Source: a virus. From it: 64,000 bases of DNA. The stretch is from positions 20,883-84,882 of IMG/VR virus record IMGVR_UViG_3300022927_000011; one strand, given 5' to 3'. The notes under the pieces are model-generated. The model ran no database searches. It was given only the letters and a program-made list of their open reading frames with translations, and was not told the DNA's origin. Positions 34,222 to 43,063 of the stretch are shown here, in pieces. Position 1 is the stretch's first letter. Each line of letters begins with the position of its first letter. The translations under genes were made by a program, and so were the position numbers.

Positions 34222-35231
34222 GTTAGCTCGTTATATATGTCTAATAATAGTTTTTTGTTGAACTGTTCGCTGTCGATTGCTTGTATCTCATTGCTTACGA
34301 TCTGATCTACGCTCTCAAACTGTTCGATATCAAGATCAGTGGTAATATCTTCTATATTCTTGTTTGGAATAAGTGTTATTTCTCTGCAACTATATGCTTC
34401 CATAAAGGTTTCTTTGATAAAGGTTGCCTCTTCGTAGCTAATATCAATGTCTAGTGTAACTCTAAGGTACATGTTTGGCTTGATAAGTGTATCCTTCTCG
34501 TCAATCAACTTGGATAGCCTGACTGTACGATACTTAGGACACTCTTCCCAATCGATGTACAGTGGTTCTGCATCATTCTCTTTGTCCAGTATCATCATAC
34601 CACGTGCATCGTCCCACGCATCAGCGTAGTTATGCGGAAAAGCATTACCAATGTAATGTACTTTGCCTTGCTTCTGACGTTTGTGGAAGTGACCACTGAA
34701 CACATACTCTTGGTTCTTAAAGTGTTCAGCTTTAAGTTCTCCGTGGTCCGGCATTTGTACCATAGCGTTCATGTAGAACGATGGGAGTTCGAAGTGACCA
34801 AACAAGTATTTTGCTTTTAACTTTTCAATCTTCTTCCATTCATCGCCAACCAACCAAGGCACCAGTGCAACATCGTCTTTGACCATCATTTGATCTATTA
34901 CGGTAATGCCTGGTATGTGTCTTGCAAACTCAGTCGAACTAATATCACGTTTGTCTTTGTAGTACAAGTCGTGATTACCAGCAAACATATAGAAGTTTTC
35001 AAAGGCTTCACCTAGTTTTTCTAGTAGCCTAATAGTCGTATCCATAGTTGTAAGGTTAAGACTGTTGCGATTATGATGCCAGTCACCACAAAACAATCCA
35101 GTTTCACATCCGTGAGCCTTGGCTTGTTCGATATACCAATCAATATAGTCCTCGCAGTCCTGATTATGGACTCGACTGTTGCCTTTCATACCTAAATGTA
35201 TGTCAGTAAACACCGCTGCTTTGTTAAACAA
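34218..35231 (-). CDS. 47: recombination endonuclease nuclease subunit gp47 (Mre11/SbcD-like)
   Basis: 337 residues, metallophosphoesterase. Motifs: DIHLG (Asp10, His12), GDWHHNR (Asp50, His52), GNHD (Asn86, His87), FGHFELP and SGHFHKRQ. With gp46 it makes the end-processing nuclease. The start is a TTG at 35231 with GGAG 7 bases upstream; the nearby ATG is out of frame and hits a stop. A near-consensus sigma70-type promoter lies upstream. Confidence 0.93.
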   Translation of the reverse strand: MFNKAAVFTDIHLGMKGNSRVHNQDCEDYIDWYIEQAKAHGCETGLFCGDWHHNRNSLNLTTMDTTIRLLEKLGEAFENFYMFAGNHDLYYKDKRDISSTEFARHIPGITVIDQMMVKDDVALVPWLVGDEWKKIEKLKAKYLFGHFELPSFYMNAMVQMPDHGELKAEHFKNQEYVFSGHFHKRQKQGKVHYIGNAFPHNYADAWDDARGMMILDKENDAEPLYIDWEECPKYRTVRLSKLIDEKDTLIKPNMYLRVTLDIDISYEEATFIKETFMEAYSCREITLIPNKNIEDITTDLDIEQFESVDQIVSNEIQAIDSEQFNKKLLLDIYNELT

Positions 35232-35253
35232 GAATATTCTCCATTTCCTGTAT

Positions 35254-35282
35254 ATTATAAACTAGATTTTTAGGAAGATCAA
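35254..35282 (-). promoter_or_regulatory. sigma70-like promoter TTGATC-17-TATAAT for gp47-gp46
   Basis: Minus-strand TTGATC (35277-35282), a 17-base spacer and a perfect TATAAT (35254-35259), 23 bases before the TTG start of gp47. Confidence 0.6.
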
Positions 35283-35285
35283 CCT

Positions 35286-36116
35286 TTATTTTTTAGTTGC
35301 ACTCTCTTCGCGCTTTACAGCAGCTTCCCATTCGCCTGCATGTAGTCTAGTATGACTAGGATTCATGTCATTCATCTCTAAAATGTCATCTCTTATGTTC
35401 TGCGCACGTTTTTCAATGTTAATCACACGCACAAACGAGTTAGTAACCACAGCAGTGTAGTATGCAAACGGATTGTTAGACTTTGCTTCGTCAAACTGTA
35501 GTCCAATCTGCGACAGTTGTAGTATTGCCTGGCCTTTCATTTCGTCATTGTAAGTATATCCACGCACATTACCACGGGTAGCATAACGATCAACAAGTTT
35601 TAACCACATCATAGCAAGTTTATTGGTTGCCATGCCGTGTCCTTTGTTAAAATATCCGTTTTCCATGCCACCTTCCCAGTGACTTTTTCCTACACAAATA
35701 AGATTATCATCATCATCAAACTTATAGTGCTGAAATGGAGGAAAGTTTAGTTTAGTTTTATGATCGGCAACTGTTTTAGGATTTTTCTTTCTTCCGGGCT
35801 CTTCTGGAATATGATCAAATGTCATAATACGAAAGATTAGTTCGTTTTTTTCAATCTTTCTATAATCTACTGAAAACTCTGCCATCTTTACCTTTTTGCC
35901 AGAAGCCTTTGCAGCTTCGTATGCACGAGATCCTTGCAGTTTTGCTTTGTTTCTCTTTGCTTCGGCAATAGTTCTTATGTTGATTTTATCTACACTGGGC
36001 AAAATAATATCATAATCAGCATGTTCTGGTGCAATGTAACTACAAAATGTAGCCTTACTTCGGTGTATCTCCAACAACATGTCTTTGTTATTGAGATAGT
36101 TTATTTTTCTAGCCAT
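35286..36116 (-). CDS. 55: late-transcription sigma factor gp55
   Basis: 276 residues (T4 gp55 is 185 aa). It begins MARKINYLNNKDMLLEIHRS, and its C-terminal half has GQAILQLSQIGLQFDEAK, NPFAYYTAVVTNSFVRVIN and IRDDILEMNDMNPSHTR, the conserved gp55 / sigma region-2-like block of marine T4-type phages. It directs host RNA polymerase to TATAAATA-type late promoters, which are abundant here. The N-terminal half contains an extra lysine-rich region. AAAGGAG before ATG. Transcribed from a perfect sigma70 promoter, not a late one. Confidence 0.88.
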   Translation of the reverse strand: MARKINYLNNKDMLLEIHRSKATFCSYIAPEHADYDIILPSVDKINIRTIAEAKRNKAKLQGSRAYEAAKASGKKVKMAEFSVDYRKIEKNELIFRIMTFDHIPEEPGRKKNPKTVADHKTKLNFPPFQHYKFDDDDNLICVGKSHWEGGMENGYFNKGHGMATNKLAMMWLKLVDRYATRGNVRGYTYNDEMKGQAILQLSQIGLQFDEAKSNNPFAYYTAVVTNSFVRVINIEKRAQNIRDDILEMNDMNPSHTRLHAGEWEAAVKREESATKK

Positions 36117-36135
36117 TTATCGACTCCTTTAATAC

Positions 36136-36164
36136 ATTATAATATACATAGTTTATTTTGTCAA
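36136..36164 (-). promoter_or_regulatory. perfect sigma70 promoter TTGACA-17-TATAAT for gp55
   Basis: Minus-strand TTGACA (36159-36164), exactly 17 bases, TATAAT (36136-36141), 20 bases before the gp55 ATG. The -35 box overlaps by one base the rightward late promoter of the baseplate operon. Confidence 0.85.
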
Positions 36165-36171
36165 CTAAATA
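36164..36171 (+). promoter_or_regulatory. late promoter core ACTAAATA of baseplate operon
   Basis: ACTAAATAG, 18 bases before the first baseplate gene, with TAGGAG following as ribosome site. First base deviates from RATAAATA, so medium confidence. Confidence 0.45.
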
Positions 36172-36189
36172 GTAGTGTAGGAGTTTACA

Positions 36190-36978
36190 ATGACAAACAA
36201 TCCAAATCAATCAGTACCAAACACAGTTGGTACTAGAAATCTTAATAACACGTTCTTTGCAAATCGATCAAATGTTGGCAAATCAATACGTTCAAGAAGT
36301 TTACCTCCAGGCGCAGAACCTGATAGAGGCTCTGCAACAACTGCACGGTTTGCTCCAACAAACGATTCAGTTCCAGATTGGCGAGTCAAGATAAAAGTTC
36401 CTACAATATCATCTTATAGATATAGTCCTATATTAGCTCCTTTAGCACAAACAGATTGGTATGCCGTTTTTCCTGTTACTCCAACAATAAACCTTGTATC
36501 ATCGGCAGCATATGAGGAAATGGCTCCTACACATAGTAATTATCCTTTTCCGCAATATGTTAACAGTAGACATGACGATATAACTGTCACTGGAAGATTT
36601 CCAGTACAGTCTGAAGAAGATGGAATGTATTGGGTTGCTTGTGTTCACTTGTTTAGAAGTCTTACTAAGATGTTTTATGGTGAAAGTAGTGAAAAAGGTT
36701 CACCACCACCTGTTGTAAAACTAAGTGGATATGGAGATTATGTTTTAAACAATGTACCGGTTGTAGTCACACAGTTTAGTTTTGATTTAGCTGATGAAAT
36801 TGATTATATCAAAGTAAATACGGGCGCATTTGGAGAATATTCTTCAACTTATCAAATGGTTCCAACAAATAGTATGCTTTCAATAGGTTTAAAACCAACA
36901 TACAGCCGAAGCAAAGTATCAAGCTTCAATATGGATCAGTTTATCACTGGTAATATAGCAAATAAAGGATTTATCTAA
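36190..36978 (+). CDS. tail tube initiator / baseplate protein (gp54- or gp48-like)
   Basis: 262 residues. Pattern VPDWRVKIKVPTISSYRYSP, LAPLAQTDWYAVFPVTPTI, HSNYPFPQYV, DDITVTGRFPVQSEEDGMYW, HLFRSLTKMFYG and PPPVVKLSGYGDYVLNNVPV is the widespread gp54/gp48-type fold that caps the hub and starts the tail tube. I cannot separate gp54 from gp48. The N-terminal 55 residues are disordered-looking. First gene of the baseplate operon, TAATG-coupled to the next. Confidence 0.6.
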   Translation: MTNNPNQSVPNTVGTRNLNNTFFANRSNVGKSIRSRSLPPGAEPDRGSATTARFAPTNDSVPDWRVKIKVPTISSYRYSPILAPLAQTDWYAVFPVTPTINLVSSAAYEEMAPTHSNYPFPQYVNSRHDDITVTGRFPVQSEEDGMYWVACVHLFRSLTKMFYGESSEKGSPPPVVKLSGYGDYVLNNVPVVVTQFSFDLADEIDYIKVNTGAFGEYSSTYQMVPTNSMLSIGLKPTYSRSKVSSFNMDQFITGNIANKGFI

Positions 36979-37280
36979 TGGCAAACTATGGAAAAACTAG
37001 TCCTTACGGAAATACAAAACTTACAACCAGCGGCGAGTTAGGTTTCTTCTCTATTAGACCAGTTCCAGCAGAAGATGACGATATTCTTTACACTATTGAG
37101 CCTCAATATTCACACCGTCCTGACTTGTTAGCATATGATTTGTATAATACATCAAAGTTATGGTGGGTTTTTGCTCAAAGAAATATGGATACAATAAAGG
37201 ATCCTGTATTTGATTTTGAAGCTGGCACTAAAATATTTTTACCTAAGAAATCAAAATTGAAAACAGAGTTAGGAATCTAA
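36978..37280 (+). CDS. 53: gp53-like (LysM/gpX-type) baseplate wedge protein
   Basis: 100 residues. The core DILYTIEPQYSHRPDLLAYD, then LWWVFAQRNMD, DPVFDFEAGTKIFLPKK follows the gp53 / tail protein X pattern (Y..rpD.lA...Y....lWW.....N.I.dP...l..G..l.iP), a LysM-like fold used to clamp baseplate wedges. T4 gp53 is 196 aa; this is a compact version. TAATG overlap on both sides. Confidence 0.65.
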   Translation: MANYGKTSPYGNTKLTTSGELGFFSIRPVPAEDDDILYTIEPQYSHRPDLLAYDLYNTSKLWWVFAQRNMDTIKDPVFDFEAGTKIFLPKKSKLKTELGI

Positions 37281-39679
37281 TGTCTATCGAAACAAACAGT
37301 CTACATCAGTTTTCTAGTTTTAATACTATTTTTACAATGTCTTGTTTAACAAGAGATGAGATTGCAGTACCTAATGAAACATATAGAGCATATGGTCCTC
37401 AAAATGTTATTCTTAGAAGCGGCGGCGGCGCCGGCGACAACAAAGTTACGACTGAATATGAAGATATCATAGGCGGCAAGTTAGAATACTTTATTGATAA
37501 TGTTAATATTGAAGCATTGTGTGTTCCAAACTCAAAATCACGCAGTACAAATGCTACATTCATAACATTTACTGTTGACGAACCATATAGTATGGGATTA
37601 TTCTTACAAACTTGTCAAATAGCTGCAACTATTAGCGGATATCAAAACTATGCTAATGCTCCGTTTATGTTATCAATGGAGTTTATAGGGTACGATGACG
37701 ATGGAGATGTTATTGTTACAGAATCAGGATTAAATCTTCGTAGAGATGTTCCAATAAAACTAACAAACATAGAGTTTGATGTAAATCAAGGTGGCACAAC
37801 TTACACAGTTGAAGCACTACCGTGGAATGAACAAGCATATCTTGATGATGCAACTGCAAGTCCAGTTGATATAGCATTAACAGGCAATACTGTTGAAAAA
37901 CTCTTACAAAGCGGTGAACAAAGTTTAACAACTATTATTAATGGACACTATGAAGAACTAAGAAAATCAAATCAACTAGCAGAAGCTTCGGAAATAGTTA
38001 TTACATTTCCAAAAGATATTGCTTCTAGTGGCAATCCTGCAAGAATACCAAATACAACTGATGCAGGCGCCACAACTAAATCTCAAGGCGGTGGCGCCAG
38101 CAAAGGCGGCGGATTATTTGGTGCTGTAGCAGCTGGAGTAGTTGGCGGCGTTATTGGAGGCCTAGCAAACGGCAATAGTTTAAAAAATAGTTTTCAAAAC
38201 AGTGCAGCAGGAGCAGTTGCTGGAGCATTAGGAGGATCTATTAGCGGCATAGGCGGCGCAGCTGGAGGATTGTTAGGTGGATTAGCTGGCGGCCTAGACA
38301 AAAGTCTTGGAGGATTGTTAGCAAACTTTAAATCGGGTAATGTGCAAGGATTGTTTGAAAACATTAGTGGGTTTTTAGGAGCGCAAGCGCCTCAAAACTT
38401 TGAAGCATTTTTGAGTATGATTACTGGACAAATATTAACAAAAAGCAGCATCGGTGAACAGCTATCATCGATAGCACAAGACCCAAACAGTTTGAACAAT
38501 CTTGGAAAAGCACGTATCATTGAAGGTGCTGAAGAAAGTGGAACAGTACCAATGCCACAAACTGGTCAAGTTTATGACAAAAAAAATAAAGTTATGACTC
38601 GTGCTAAAAATACTGTTAGTAATGATGAAAGAGTTTTTAGCTATAGTTCGGGTACATCAATATTAAGAATCATCGAAGATGTAATATTAACAAGCGACTG
38701 GGGCAAATCTATAAAAGAACGAGCACCTGATGCAAACGGAATGGTTCCGTGGTTTAGAATAGATGCAGAAAGTTACCTAAAACCAAATGCACAACAGGAA
38801 AATGTATTCGGCGAAGATGCAAAAGTAAATCATTATAAAGTTGTAGAGTATATGGTGCATAGTAGTCACTTTCAGAACGCTGGAGCAGCAGGTGTAGATT
38901 ACAACAGTCTAAGACAAAATGCAAAAAAAGAATACAACTATATCTATAGTGGAGAAAATACTGATATTGTTCGTTTTGATATAAACTTTAGAGCAGCATT
39001 CTTTCAATTTATACAACCTGACAGCGGCCAGTTAAGCATTGATGCAAAAACTGGTGGCACACAGTTTAATCTTACTGAACAAAAGCCGAGTCAGTTAGGA
39101 TTGAACATCCAGCCTTCGGGTGCAAATAGTTCAACTGGTTTAACCACACAAGCATTTGTAAATTCAAGCAGCACACAAGGTAGCGGCGGAGCTGGGATTG
39201 ATAATAGTAAGATTAGATGGGCACGTAAGTTTCATGATCAGATATTAGGCAACGGTAGTGTTGACTTAGTCGAAGTTAAACTTGAAATATTCGGTGATCC
39301 TTATTTTATAGTTGACAGTGGAATGGGCAACTGGACAGATCAACCAGGAGATCTAAACACTACAGCAGGAGGCCAGGTTGATTATCAACGCAGTGAAGTT
39401 GATGTTATATTGAATTTTAGAACTCCGATTGATTACAATCCAGATACCGGAGGAATGATTTACCCAGAAAATACAGTTCCTGTATCTCAGTTTAATGGAT
39501 TATATAGAGTAACTGCTATTGAAAACAAAATTCAACGAAATCGTTTCACACAAGAGCTTACATTGCTAAGACGTCGAGGACAGCCTGAAGATACTAGAAC
39601 ATCAGGAACATCGGATCAAGCAAACAAAGTACAAGATGCTAACAAAGCAAGTCAATTAAACACAGGATTTAATAGTTAA
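37280..39679 (+). CDS. 27: baseplate hub protein, gp27-like, with Gly/Ala insert
   Basis: 799 residues, twice T4 gp27 (391). The N-terminal ~235 residues and the C-terminal ~330 (from FSYSSGTSILRIIEDVILTS through GLYRVTAIENKIQRNRFTQE) fit the hub fold that threads gp5 and joins the tube. Between them, near residues 270-345, is a strongly hydrophobic Gly/Ala tract (GAVAAGVVGGVIGGLANG, then GAVAGALGGSISGIGGAAGG). Gp27 assignment rests on position before the spike gene and C-terminal pattern, not strong identity. The insert could lie in the lumen or touch membrane. Confidence 0.6.
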   Translation: MSIETNSLHQFSSFNTIFTMSCLTRDEIAVPNETYRAYGPQNVILRSGGGAGDNKVTTEYEDIIGGKLEYFIDNVNIEALCVPNSKSRSTNATFITFTVDEPYSMGLFLQTCQIAATISGYQNYANAPFMLSMEFIGYDDDGDVIVTESGLNLRRDVPIKLTNIEFDVNQGGTTYTVEALPWNEQAYLDDATASPVDIALTGNTVEKLLQSGEQSLTTIINGHYEELRKSNQLAEASEIVITFPKDIASSGNPARIPNTTDAGATTKSQGGGASKGGGLFGAVAAGVVGGVIGGLANGNSLKNSFQNSAAGAVAGALGGSISGIGGAAGGLLGGLAGGLDKSLGGLLANFKSGNVQGLFENISGFLGAQAPQNFEAFLSMITGQILTKSSIGEQLSSIAQDPNSLNNLGKARIIEGAEESGTVPMPQTGQVYDKKNKVMTRAKNTVSNDERVFSYSSGTSILRIIEDVILTSDWGKSIKERAPDANGMVPWFRIDAESYLKPNAQQENVFGEDAKVNHYKVVEYMVHSSHFQNAGAAGVDYNSLRQNAKKEYNYIYSGENTDIVRFDINFRAAFFQFIQPDSGQLSIDAKTGGTQFNLTEQKPSQLGLNIQPSGANSSTGLTTQAFVNSSSTQGSGGAGIDNSKIRWARKFHDQILGNGSVDLVEVKLEIFGDPYFIVDSGMGNWTDQPGDLNTTAGGQVDYQRSEVDVILNFRTPIDYNPDTGGMIYPENTVPVSQFNGLYRVTAIENKIQRNRFTQELTLLRRRGQPEDTRTSGTSDQANKVQDANKASQLNTGFNS

Positions 39680-41245
39680 ATGCAAAACAATGGACCAATA
39701 AAAGCAGAACAAACAAGATCAGTTGATAACGGACAACCTGCTCCTAAGGCCGGCCCATATTTGGCTAGAGTTATTAAACATGCCGATCCTTTGTATCTCG
39801 GAGCACTAGAAGTTGAACTTTTAAAAATAAGTGAAGCAGGAACAGCTGGAGAAACCTTAGGTCAAACGTCGATAGTTTATTATGCAAGTCCATTTTATGG
39901 AGTTACAGGTGCCCAGCATTTAGGAAAAAACGATACGTATTCAAATACACAAAAAAGTTATGGATTTTGGGCTATTCCGCCAGACCCAGGCACATTAGTA
40001 TTGTGTACATTTGTAGAAGGAAGCAGAGAGTTTGGTTATTGGTTTGGATGTGTACCTGAAAGAGGTATGACATTTATGTTGCCTGGCGGCCAGCCTAGTA
40101 CAGAACAAACCAGCGGCCCAGTACCAAAAGAATTAAAAGGTAAAAAACTACCAGTTGGCGAATACAACAAAAAAATAACAAAAATACAAACCAATAATCC
40201 TGTAAAATACAAAAGACCTGTTAATGAAGATTTTATCAATCAACTAAAAGAACAAGGATTAGTTGAAGATGATATTAGAGGAATAACAACTAGTAGTGCG
40301 CAACGTGAATTTCCTAGTGCAGTACTTGGATTAAGTAGTCCGGGCCCTGTTGACAAGCGTGGAGGATCACCGCAAGGCAGAATAGGTTTAAAAGAAAGCC
40401 AAGCAACAGTGCATGTAAACCGTTTAGGAAGTAGTAGTTTTGTTATTGATGACGGTGACGACAAACTTATACGAGAAGGATCCCCTGAAGATACTCCTTA
40501 CAAATACATAAACAAAGAAGCAAGCGAAACTGGCGGCGATGTTACACGCCCTGCAAACGAAATGATACGATTTAGAACACGCACTGGTGCACAAATAATG
40601 ATCAACACCAGTGAAGATCTAATCTATATCAATAACAGCAGAGGAACAGCATGGATTGAAATGTCAAGTAATGGCAAACTTGATGTTTATGCTAAAGATA
40701 GTATTAGTTTTCATACAGAAACAGATTTCAACTTTGTAGCAGACAGAGATATTAACTTTGAAGCCGGCAGAAACATCAATATGATTGTAAATGAAAGCAT
40801 ATATCAAAGTGCTGCTGTTAATTGGGAAGTATTAGTAGGTGTTGATGGCAAAATTTCAACATTAGGTAACACACATATAAACAGTGCAGTCGGTGTAAAC
40901 ATTACGTCAGCAGCCGCTAGTAACTTCAAGTCTGGTGCTGAAACAAAAGTAACAGCCGGAGGTGACTTTAGTATTGGTGCAACAAACACAACAATATCAG
41001 GCGGTGATATACATCTCAACGGGCCTGCTGCACCGGAAGCAGAAGAAGCAGAAGTATCGATAAAAGCCAAGTTCCCGCAGCGTGTTCCGCAACACGAACC
41101 ATGGCAAGGCCACGAAAACTGGAACCCACTAGAAACAGCACCAGATAAAACAGAAGCAGTTGATACAGAAAGCCAAGACCTTCATATGGATGAACTCCCG
41201 GTACACACCGATAGAACACCAATGAACGAGCTAGGAAAAGAGTAA
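39680..41245 (+). CDS. 5: central spike protein gp5-like, without lysozyme domain
   Basis: 521 residues. N-terminal OB-fold-like part (YLARVIKHADPLYLGALEVE, FWAIPPDPGTLVLCTFVEG, YWFGCVPE) followed by a long beta-helical region (residues 310-450) with VgrG-like repeats (RDINFEAGRNINMIVNESI, INSAVGVNITSA). The C-terminal VPQHEPWQGHENWNP recalls the linker region of T4 gp5. No lysozyme-like Glu-Asp-Thr domain is visible between OB-fold and needle, unlike T4. Immediately follows the hub gene. C-terminal linker position and absence of an enzyme domain are odd. Confidence 0.7.
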   Translation: MQNNGPIKAEQTRSVDNGQPAPKAGPYLARVIKHADPLYLGALEVELLKISEAGTAGETLGQTSIVYYASPFYGVTGAQHLGKNDTYSNTQKSYGFWAIPPDPGTLVLCTFVEGSREFGYWFGCVPERGMTFMLPGGQPSTEQTSGPVPKELKGKKLPVGEYNKKITKIQTNNPVKYKRPVNEDFINQLKEQGLVEDDIRGITTSSAQREFPSAVLGLSSPGPVDKRGGSPQGRIGLKESQATVHVNRLGSSSFVIDDGDDKLIREGSPEDTPYKYINKEASETGGDVTRPANEMIRFRTRTGAQIMINTSEDLIYINNSRGTAWIEMSSNGKLDVYAKDSISFHTETDFNFVADRDINFEAGRNINMIVNESIYQSAAVNWEVLVGVDGKISTLGNTHINSAVGVNITSAAASNFKSGAETKVTAGGDFSIGATNTTISGGDIHLNGPAAPEAEEAEVSIKAKFPQRVPQHEPWQGHENWNPLETAPDKTEAVDTESQDLHMDELPVHTDRTPMNELGKE

Positions 41246-41251
41246 TAAATA
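41244..41251 (+). promoter_or_regulatory. late promoter core AATAAATA over the gp5-like stop
   Basis: TAATAAATACTACTAGGAGGG: tandem stop codons of the spike gene form the promoter core, and a strong ribosome site AGGAGGG follows before the 432-aa gene. Confidence 0.6.
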
Positions 41252-41267
41252 CTACTAGGAGGGCAGT

Positions 41268-42566
41268 ATGGTAGCATTTGCAATAAACAACTCGCAGTTG
41301 GTTCAGCCTATTGTTAGAGAATCAATATCTCGAGGAGTGCAAGGAATAAATCAAGCATTGGCTAATGCACCTTTGCCTACAGTAGCACTTGTTGGCGGCA
41401 TAGCTGGAGGCATACAATCTGGTAATATAGAAGGTGCGCTTCAAGGTGCAGCAGGAGCAGTATTTGGGTCAATATCAGGACAACTAGCTGGCGCAGCAGG
41501 CGCACTACAAGGTATTTCAAACCCGGCTGCATTTGTTGAAAACTTAGGATTTGTTAGTCCTGCTACTCTTGCAGCAGGTAATATTCCTGCTATTGCTGGT
41601 ATAAGAGTACCTGGCGGAAATTTTGGTGCTCCTACTGGTAGTTCTTCTGTTACTAATACCTACGCTGGCGGAACAAACGCAGCTAATCCAGCAGAGGTTA
41701 GAACAGAAATACAAGATGCAACTACTAACACAGTTGATTACATAAAAGATAGTTTTTTACAAGGCCTACAAGGCGGATTAAGTAGTATAGCAGGATCAGC
41801 ACTTGGAGGAATACTAGGAAAACTTCCTGGTGTAATGGGTAACTTACTATCAAGTACAGGATTGTCCGGTGCATTAGGAAGTGCTTTAGGAGCTATCGAT
41901 GGTGCTATAGGAAATGCACTCGGAGCAGTATCTGGCGCATTAGGAGATATGGCCGGAAAACTAGCAGGCGGGTTAGGAGCAGCTATTTCAGGCATACCAG
42001 GAGTAGGCCCGGTGTTTGATCAGTTTAGTCGTGGTGTTGGTGATTTTACAAAAAATCTTTCAGGAGCACTAAACAGTTTACCACCTGATTTACAAAAAGT
42101 ATTAGGCGGCGCTGCTGCACAAGTAGGAGCAAATCTAGTTGGAAAAATATTCAATAAGCCGAGAGTTACTAGCAAAGCAGGCAAACAAATAGCCAAAGAT
42201 ATTATATTCAATGATAATCCAGTAGGTCAACTTAATAACATGGCAAGTTTAGCCAAACAAATAGATAAGAAAACATTTAAAACAACAAACGATCCTACAT
42301 TTGCAAATGTAGCAACTGCTTGTAAAAGATGTGCTAAAAAGTTTGGAACTAAACTTGTTAAAAAGAACAATGGATACGGAATAAGTATTGAAGAAAAAGC
42401 AAAAGAAGATACGATATTAGGTATTGTAGTAGACGGACAAGTTTTTAAAATAGGATCATACGATTTTGACAGAATAGTAGAGTTGAATCCTAGTAACAGA
42501 TCTGCCGAACTAATAAAATTACCTGCCGACAGCCAAGCCGCATTCAACTATATGATAGCAAGATAA
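41268..42566 (+). CDS. Gly/Ala-rich structural protein, 432 aa (unknown)
   Basis: Residues 40-280 are dominated by glycine, alanine and small hydrophobics (VALVGGIAGGIQSGNIEGAL, LGGILGKLPGVMGNLLSS, GALGSALGAIDGAIGNALGA). The C-terminal 140 residues are a normal Lys-rich domain (CKRCAKKFGTKLVKK, then DGQVFKIGSYDFDRI). Possibly a structural or membrane-active component next to the spike; compare the similar tract inside the hub protein. Family not recognised. Own late promoter and strong ribosome site suggest high expression. Confidence 0.5.
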   Translation: MVAFAINNSQLVQPIVRESISRGVQGINQALANAPLPTVALVGGIAGGIQSGNIEGALQGAAGAVFGSISGQLAGAAGALQGISNPAAFVENLGFVSPATLAAGNIPAIAGIRVPGGNFGAPTGSSSVTNTYAGGTNAANPAEVRTEIQDATTNTVDYIKDSFLQGLQGGLSSIAGSALGGILGKLPGVMGNLLSSTGLSGALGSALGAIDGAIGNALGAVSGALGDMAGKLAGGLGAAISGIPGVGPVFDQFSRGVGDFTKNLSGALNSLPPDLQKVLGGAAAQVGANLVGKIFNKPRVTSKAGKQIAKDIIFNDNPVGQLNNMASLAKQIDKKTFKTTNDPTFANVATACKRCAKKFGTKLVKKNNGYGISIEEKAKEDTILGIVVDGQVFKIGSYDFDRIVELNPSNRSAELIKLPADSQAAFNYMIAR

Positions 42567-42569
42567 ATA
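42562..42569 (+). promoter_or_regulatory. late promoter core GATAAATA over upstream stop
   Basis: AGATAAATACAGT then ATG: the TAA stop (42564-42566) of the 432-aa gene is inside the promoter; the gp25 ATG begins 4 bases after the core. Confidence 0.6.
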
Positions 42570-42573
42570 CAGT

Positions 42574-43011
42574 ATGGCTACAAATGAAAAACCCTTATAC
42601 AAAAATGTAACAGTATCAAACGATATTACTAGTCCTCCTGTGGTTTCCAAACAATACAGAGGAGTTAGCACAGTAGCTAATCCTAAAGGATTTAACTTGT
42701 ATGATATTAGTATAATCAAGCAGGATATTATAAATCATTTCCATATTCGTCAAGGTGAAAAACTTGAGAATCCAGAGTTTGGAACTATTATATGGGATGT
42801 GTTGTTTGAACCATTTACTGATGACTTAAAACAACTTATTATTGAAGATGTAACAGAAATAGTCAACTACGATCCAAGAGTTAATGTTGATAGTGTAATC
42901 GTTGACAGTTACGAAAGCGGTATACAGATTGACTGTTCGTTGACTTACATTCCTTACAGCATTAGCGAAAGTATGCGTATAAAGTTTGATCAAGACAACG
43001 GATTAATTTAA
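42574..43011 (+). CDS. 25: baseplate wedge protein gp25
   Basis: 145 residues (T4 gp25 is 132). Contains HIRQGEKLENPEFGTIIWDV and LFEPFTDDLKQLIIEDVTEI, the conserved gp25/GPW family core that sits in the wedge near gp6-gp53 and controls sheath triggering. No Shine-Dalgarno ahead of ATG; coupling to the upstream stop or leaderless late mRNA is likely. Confidence 0.92.
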   Translation: MATNEKPLYKNVTVSNDITSPPVVSKQYRGVSTVANPKGFNLYDISIIKQDIINHFHIRQGEKLENPEFGTIIWDVLFEPFTDDLKQLIIEDVTEIVNYDPRVNVDSVIVDSYESGIQIDCSLTYIPYSISESMRIKFDQDNGLI

Positions 43012-43032
43012 AGTACGCAGTTTTTTACTTCA

Positions 43033-43040
43033 GGTAAATA
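43033..43040 (+). promoter_or_regulatory. late promoter core GGTAAATA for gp6
   Basis: GGTAAATATAC in the 52-base gap before gp6, followed by GTGAGGAA as ribosome site. Confidence 0.5.
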
Positions 43041-43063
43041 TACTATAAAGTGAGGAACCGCGA

